A stretch of 25,695 bases of DNA. Source: Opitutia bacterium (GTDB taxonomy: Bacteria; Verrucomicrobiota; Verrucomicrobiia; Opitutales; UBA953). Below the pieces are notes generated by a model that did no database searches, was not told the DNA's origin, and saw only the letters and a program-made list of their open reading frames with translations. The DNA is taken from the NCBI GenBank assembly GCA_003485955.1, contig DNHH01000097.1, positions 920-26,614 on the forward strand, given 5' to 3'. Made by a program: the position numbers and the translations under genes. Below, piece after piece: positions 22,289-25,695 of the stretch (position 1 is its first letter; the number at the start of each line of letters is the position of its first letter).

Positions 22289-24040
22289 TTAGACAACTTG
22301 AGACCCCGCCGGAGTGCTCAAAGCCTCTACAATCGCCTGATAAACCTCTGGGGTCGCTATGACGTAGAGTGCGTATTTTGCCCGCGACATCCCAACATAG
22401 AGGCAGCGTCGGTCGCGCACCTCTTCGATGCGTTCAACATCAACCAAGACGACTGCATGTGACTCCATGCCTTTGAACTTCGCAAAAGTCGTGGTACGTA
22501 TCTCACCGGGTTTCGCAGAAATCAGCGGATCAAACTCTACGCGTTTTAAACCACCTAAACTTTGACACTCTTTATAAGACTCTAATCCGGCGCCACGAAG
22601 ACTCAAAATGACAACTTCTTCGGGTGCGTGCTTGGGTAAGACAACTTTTTCTAAGAGTGCGTTCAGTGCTTTTAACTCATGTCCCTTCTGTGCTTTGGCA
22701 GCAGCAACGCCGGGTCCTGGAAAACCTGAAGCGGGCGTACGCGGAAGTTGCACAATACGCGCAAAGGCCTCGGCGACGGATTCAGTGTTGCGCCAATTGC
22801 GTTGTAAGTGAGCCGTTGCTGCAGAATCTAAAACAGACAAAACCCCATCTGCGACTGGATGCGGTTCAGGTTTTTTTGGAGAGAAGTTAAGGGTCTGATT
22901 CGCATCTTCAAACCACCGCCACCGACCTTGGGCAAAGCCGCCCTTTAAAAGCCCGTTGAGCACACGCAATGTATTGGGCGAGCCGCGCATATCCTGGTCT
23001 TGGCCCTCATCCACGACCAAGAGATCGAATTTTTGGTCTTCAGGCAAAGCTTCGGCAGTCCTCACGGCTGCTTCCATTCGTTCAACATATGCGGAATGCG
23101 GCGATCCCGCAGGCACAGGTGGTAAACCCAGCAATCGGTCGATATGCAAAAAGAGCGTGCCCGCCTCGATTGCATGTTGCAGTCCTTCCGTCTCGATACC
23201 TCGGGCTAGGTGCGCGCCAAGAAAGCGATTAAAGCAAACGAGACCAATCTTTGCCTGTGGACGACTCGCATGCTCGCGACGACAAGCCTCCAAGGCGATC
23301 AATGTCTTACCCGTACCGGCACCACCGGTAACACGTAGTCGCGAGTTGCCTTCGATCAACTGAAAGACGGCTAACTGTTCTGCGGACAAGCGTGCCAAGT
23401 GAGCGTCGAACTCAGAGGCATTTAAATTCGGTATAAGTCTTAAATCAGGTCGTAGAACTTGGAGACAGGACGCTAATTGACTCTGGCTCAAAGGTGGCGG
23501 CAAAACACTTCCAGGTTTGCGCGCTACGAGTTGGGCTTCTGCAATCGCTAGCAGGGGCGGAATAACTTTATCGAGTGCTGCCGAGAGGATACGCCGGTCG
23601 AAAGTACGATCTCGAGGCGCTTCGATACTCGGGGCATCAAAGTCGCAACTCGGGAAGACGACCGCGTGGGTGTATGGCGCGCCTGCTTCAGCGGAGTCCT
23701 TGCCGAAGATTCTCTTAAGGTGCTCGTGTACTTCATGTGCATTTGTTTTTGCCTGATGAAACGGCGGCTTGATTCGGAAACGGCCATTTGAATTGCGAGA
23801 GTACCATGTGCCTTCTTCACAGGTAATGGTGCCGCCCTTAAGCTCAAGCGTCAGTCGACCACGAGCATGCAGCAAGACGAAGTCCGCCTCCAACTCACCA
23901 CGCCGTTCGCCGGCGCCAAGATTTAGTGAATGCAAAACAATCCACTCATCCGAAAGCTCCATGCGCAAACGTTGTAAAAAATCAGCCTCGCCGCGTTGGC
24001 GCTGACTTTCGTGTACAACCTCAGGAATACAGCGCGCCAT
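22289..24040 (-). CDS. NERD nuclease domain fused to SF1 (UvrD-like) helicase
   Basis: A 583-residue single protein. Residues about 12-115 are a NERD-type PD-(D/E)xK nuclease domain with GELEADFVLL (Asp53) and LTLELKGG (Glu66-x-Lys68), so the catalytic residues look intact. After a linker comes a superfamily 1 helicase: Q-motif LSAEQLAVFQLI (218-229), Walker A GGAGTGKT (239-246), Walker B LLVVDEGQD (340-348), LQRNWRNTE (412-420), TTFAKFKGMESHAVVLVDV (motif V) and CLYVGMSRAKYALYV (motif VI). It is short for UvrD and seems to lack large 1B/2B insertions. NERD-helicases may serve DNA repair, plasmid control or phage defence; no partner gene of a known system is adjacent. A TATAAA lies eight bases before the ATG, which could give an almost leaderless transcript. 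Confidence 0.85.
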   Translation of the reverse strand: MARCIPEVVHESQRQRGEADFLQRLRMELSDEWIVLHSLNLGAGERRGELEADFVLLHARGRLTLELKGGTITCEEGTWYSRNSNGRFRIKPPFHQAKTNAHEVHEHLKRIFGKDSAEAGAPYTHAVVFPSCDFDAPSIEAPRDRTFDRRILSAALDKVIPPLLAIAEAQLVARKPGSVLPPPLSQSQLASCLQVLRPDLRLIPNLNASEFDAHLARLSAEQLAVFQLIEGNSRLRVTGGAGTGKTLIALEACRREHASRPQAKIGLVCFNRFLGAHLARGIETEGLQHAIEAGTLFLHIDRLLGLPPVPAGSPHSAYVERMEAAVRTAEALPEDQKFDLLVVDEGQDQDMRGSPNTLRVLNGLLKGGFAQGRWRWFEDANQTLNFSPKKPEPHPVADGVLSVLDSAATAHLQRNWRNTESVAEAFARIVQLPRTPASGFPGPGVAAAKAQKGHELKALNALLEKVVLPKHAPEEVVILSLRGAGLESYKECQSLGGLKRVEFDPLISAKPGEIRTTTFAKFKGMESHAVVLVDVERIEEVRDRRCLYVGMSRAKYALYVIATPEVYQAIVEALSTPAGSQVV

Positions 24041-24105
24041 AGATAGCTTTTATAAACCTACCAACCTCTGCGAAAATCGAAAGGAGAAAGGCAGGCCGAC
24101 GATGA

Positions 24106-25428
24106 CTAACGCTTTTGGGGTGCTCGCCCAGCGCCTGCACTGGATCCAGAGGAACCACCGGTACCACGTCCAACCGTCCGAATAGGCGCAGCAGGTAAGT
24201 CTTTCTTTAAGACGTCTAACTTAGCCCCTAAGCGAGCCAGTATATCTGGCTTCGATTTAGCCAAGTTTGTCACCTCTGAAGGATCGTCCTTCAGGTTATA
24301 CAGCAGACGCTCACCTGCCTGAAGTTCAATGAGCTTCCAGTCGCCGTCAATTAGGGCGATATCGTACGACGCTACGATAAATGGTTCACGCGGGATCAAC
24401 TTGTTACCAAGAATAGCGGGCCATTGATTCACTCCGTCTAAGCGCGCACCGGACGGAGGCGCTGTACCCGCAATCGCCGTGATGGTTGCGTAAAGGTCCT
24501 GAACGGAGATGGGTTGAGCTAAAACAGCCCCTGCTGCTACCTTGCCTGGCCAGCGGATAATTGCTGGCGTACGAATACCTCCTTCAAAGATAGTGTCCTT
24601 CCCCGCACGCAAAGGTAAATTACTCCCACCCAGGCGCGGTGCTGCCCCGTTATCCGAAATAAATATAACCACGGTATTTCCGCGAATCCCCTCTGTATCC
24701 AAAGCATCAAGCACCCGACCGATACCCGTGTCCATGGCTTCCACAACGGCATTATAGAGGCCCAGCTTTTCTCCCTCCGACTGATGCTTTGCTACAAGAT
24801 CTGCAGGCGCAGAAAGAGGGTCATGGGGTGCATTAAAACTAATCTGTAAGAAAAATGGTTTAGTTTTGTCACGTGCCTTCAACTGCCTAACAGCGTCATC
24901 AGCCATTAAGTAGGTACTATAACCTTCTTCGTTCAACGCTTTCCCGTCGCGCTGCCAGTCGACGGAACCCGCCATTCCTGTGTGTGCATTGTAATCAATC
25001 GCTGCGTTCAAGAATCCGTAGAAATGTTCGAATCCGCTTTGCTGCGGCGACATCGCTTTGCCGACATGCCACTTTCCGATCAGCGACGTGCGGTAGCCTA
25101 CTGCCTTAAGTGTTGCTGGTAATGTGGGCTGACCTGCGGGTACGCCAGGCTCACGACCATGGAGCGCACTGACGATATTGAAACGTCGCGGCGTTTGCCC
25201 TGTCAGCAAGGCAGCACGCGTTGGGCTACACAAAGGGTAAACATAGAAACGACCGAGTTCCGTACCCTCTTTAGCCAAACGGTCCAAATGCGGAGTCGTC
25301 ATAGTCTTCGCATGAAAACCCACCCCTGCCCAACCCAGGTCATCCGCGACTATCAAAACGATGTTCGGTTTCGTTTGCGCGCAGAGCGCAACCGCAAAGC
25401 AAAGGGGGATTAGGCGGACAAAACACAT
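24106..25428 (-). CDS. Secreted sulfatase (family S1, formylglycine type)
   Basis: A 440-residue sulfatase that would hydrolyse sulfate esters, probably on a polysaccharide. The N-terminal MCFVRLIPLCFAVALCAQ looks like a signal peptide, so it should act in the periplasm or outside. NIVLIVADDLGW supplies metal ligands Asp29 and Asp30. CSPTR (Cys67-Arg71) is the motif whose Cys is converted to formylglycine, so a maturase is needed elsewhere. GKWHVG and FISDNGAAP complete the active site. The C-terminus is a Gly/Ser-rich tail (GRGTGGSSGSSAGAG). The frame is open to 25470, but the ATG at 25428 directly precedes the signal peptide. It lies 61 bases after a probable glycoside hydrolase on the same strand, suggesting a small degradation operon. 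Confidence 0.9.
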   Translation of the reverse strand: MCFVRLIPLCFAVALCAQTKPNIVLIVADDLGWAGVGFHAKTMTTPHLDRLAKEGTELGRFYVYPLCSPTRAALLTGQTPRRFNIVSALHGREPGVPAGQPTLPATLKAVGYRTSLIGKWHVGKAMSPQQSGFEHFYGFLNAAIDYNAHTGMAGSVDWQRDGKALNEEGYSTYLMADDAVRQLKARDKTKPFFLQISFNAPHDPLSAPADLVAKHQSEGEKLGLYNAVVEAMDTGIGRVLDALDTEGIRGNTVVIFISDNGAAPRLGGSNLPLRAGKDTIFEGGIRTPAIIRWPGKVAAGAVLAQPISVQDLYATITAIAGTAPPSGARLDGVNQWPAILGNKLIPREPFIVASYDIALIDGDWKLIELQAGERLLYNLKDDPSEVTNLAKSKPDILARLGAKLDVLKKDLPAAPIRTVGRGTGGSSGSSAGAGRAPQKR

Positions 25429-25489
25429 GGGGCACCTGGTACAACACCGAGAAAGATTTAAAGTTCGCAAGCGTCGACTACACTAAAGC

Positions 25490-25695
25490 TCACTTGGATA
25501 CTGGCGCTGCACTCAACTTAACTGCAAAAACCTCCCAGGGACCAAGCTTTAGCTCCAAGGGCTGGCCTGCGGCCGGCAACGCCATGACCTTTCCATCAAA
25601 GGCATTTTCGGCAGCAAGGCCATGTGCAGGAAAACCAGTGACACGAAACGTCGTCGGTACGCCGACAGAATTACAAATAAAGAGGTAACGGCTCC
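25490..25695 (-). CDS. C-terminal end of a probable glycoside hydrolase (partial)
   Basis: Read on the reverse strand, an open frame enters from the window edge and stops at TGA 25492-25490, giving 68 residues. It begins SRYLFICNSVGVPTTFRV and ends with PLELKLGPWEVFAVKLSAAP. The short alternating strands and the final PWEVFAV-type motif are those of C-terminal beta-sandwich domains of glycoside hydrolases. The catalytic part is outside the window, so the family cannot be named. It lies 61 bases upstream of the sulfatase on the same strand. No alternative frame on either strand gives a better protein here. Confidence 0.55.
   Translation of the reverse strand, partial: SRYLFICNSVGVPTTFRVTGFPAHGLAAENAFDGKVMALPAAGQPLELKLGPWEVFAVKLSAAPVSK

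Noticed and set aside
25494..25688. 64-residue open frame on the plus strand at the right edge
   Set aside because: The reverse-strand frame here gives a sensible beta-sandwich protein end in line with the sulfatase; the plus frame does not.
1..25695. CRISPR array, IS element or prophage
   Set aside because: No regularly spaced repeats, transposase, integrase or phage structural motif was seen in any frame.

Overview
The window looks like chromosomal DNA of a Verrucomicrobiota-like (PVC superphylum) bacterium, perhaps of the Opitutae type. The grounds are an oleC-oleD pair, a secreted FAD oxidoreductase with an N-terminal sandwich domain, a sulfatase next to a probable glycoside-hydrolase end, a two-domain OlsF-like acyltransferase, and almost no Shine-Dalgarno sequences. 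The taxonomic call is inference. I see no phage, IS element, CRISPR array, tRNA or rRNA.

Layout. 1-773 (-) is the N-terminal third of ClpB, with a good promoter behind it. 956-3599 (+) holds a SirB1/Transglut_core2 protein overlapping aroE, then a prepilin peptidase. 3661-3921 (+) is a small lipoprotein closed by a clear terminator. 4030-6689 (+) is oleC-oleD, the last two steps of long-chain olefin synthesis, without oleA/oleB. 6703-8646 (-) is a Tat/lipoprotein-type FAD oxidoreductase. 8748-9179 (+) is a hot-dog thioesterase that overlaps the 3' end of nth (9148-9789, -). 10048-13029 (+) is a one-chain glycine decarboxylase that looks like a fusion of the two-subunit type; 13097-14842 (+) is the OlsF-like acyltransferase.

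14864-17515 (-) carries a UMF1/Atg22-like transporter, metF and a DUF983 zinc-ribbon membrane protein. A 24-bp symmetrical palindrome lies just upstream of metF. 17638-21455 (+) is a tight run of argS, a HemW-like radical SAM protein and a DMT transporter. 21492-21938 (-) is an unrecognised 148-residue protein preceded by a 350-bp gap full of hairpins. 22289-24040 (-) is a NERD nuclease fused to an SF1 helicase. 24106-25695 (-) is a secreted sulfatase downstream of the C-terminal end of a probable glycoside hydrolase.

Most genes are housekeeping or central metabolism (shikimate, folate/methionine, glycine cleavage, tRNA charging, base-excision repair). The best candidates for undescribed biology are the structured 21939-22200 region with its orphan gene, the metF palindrome, the back-to-back hairpins that bury the olsF-like start codon, the hairpin and C-rich leader of gcvP, and the single-gene NERD-helicase as a possible defence protein.
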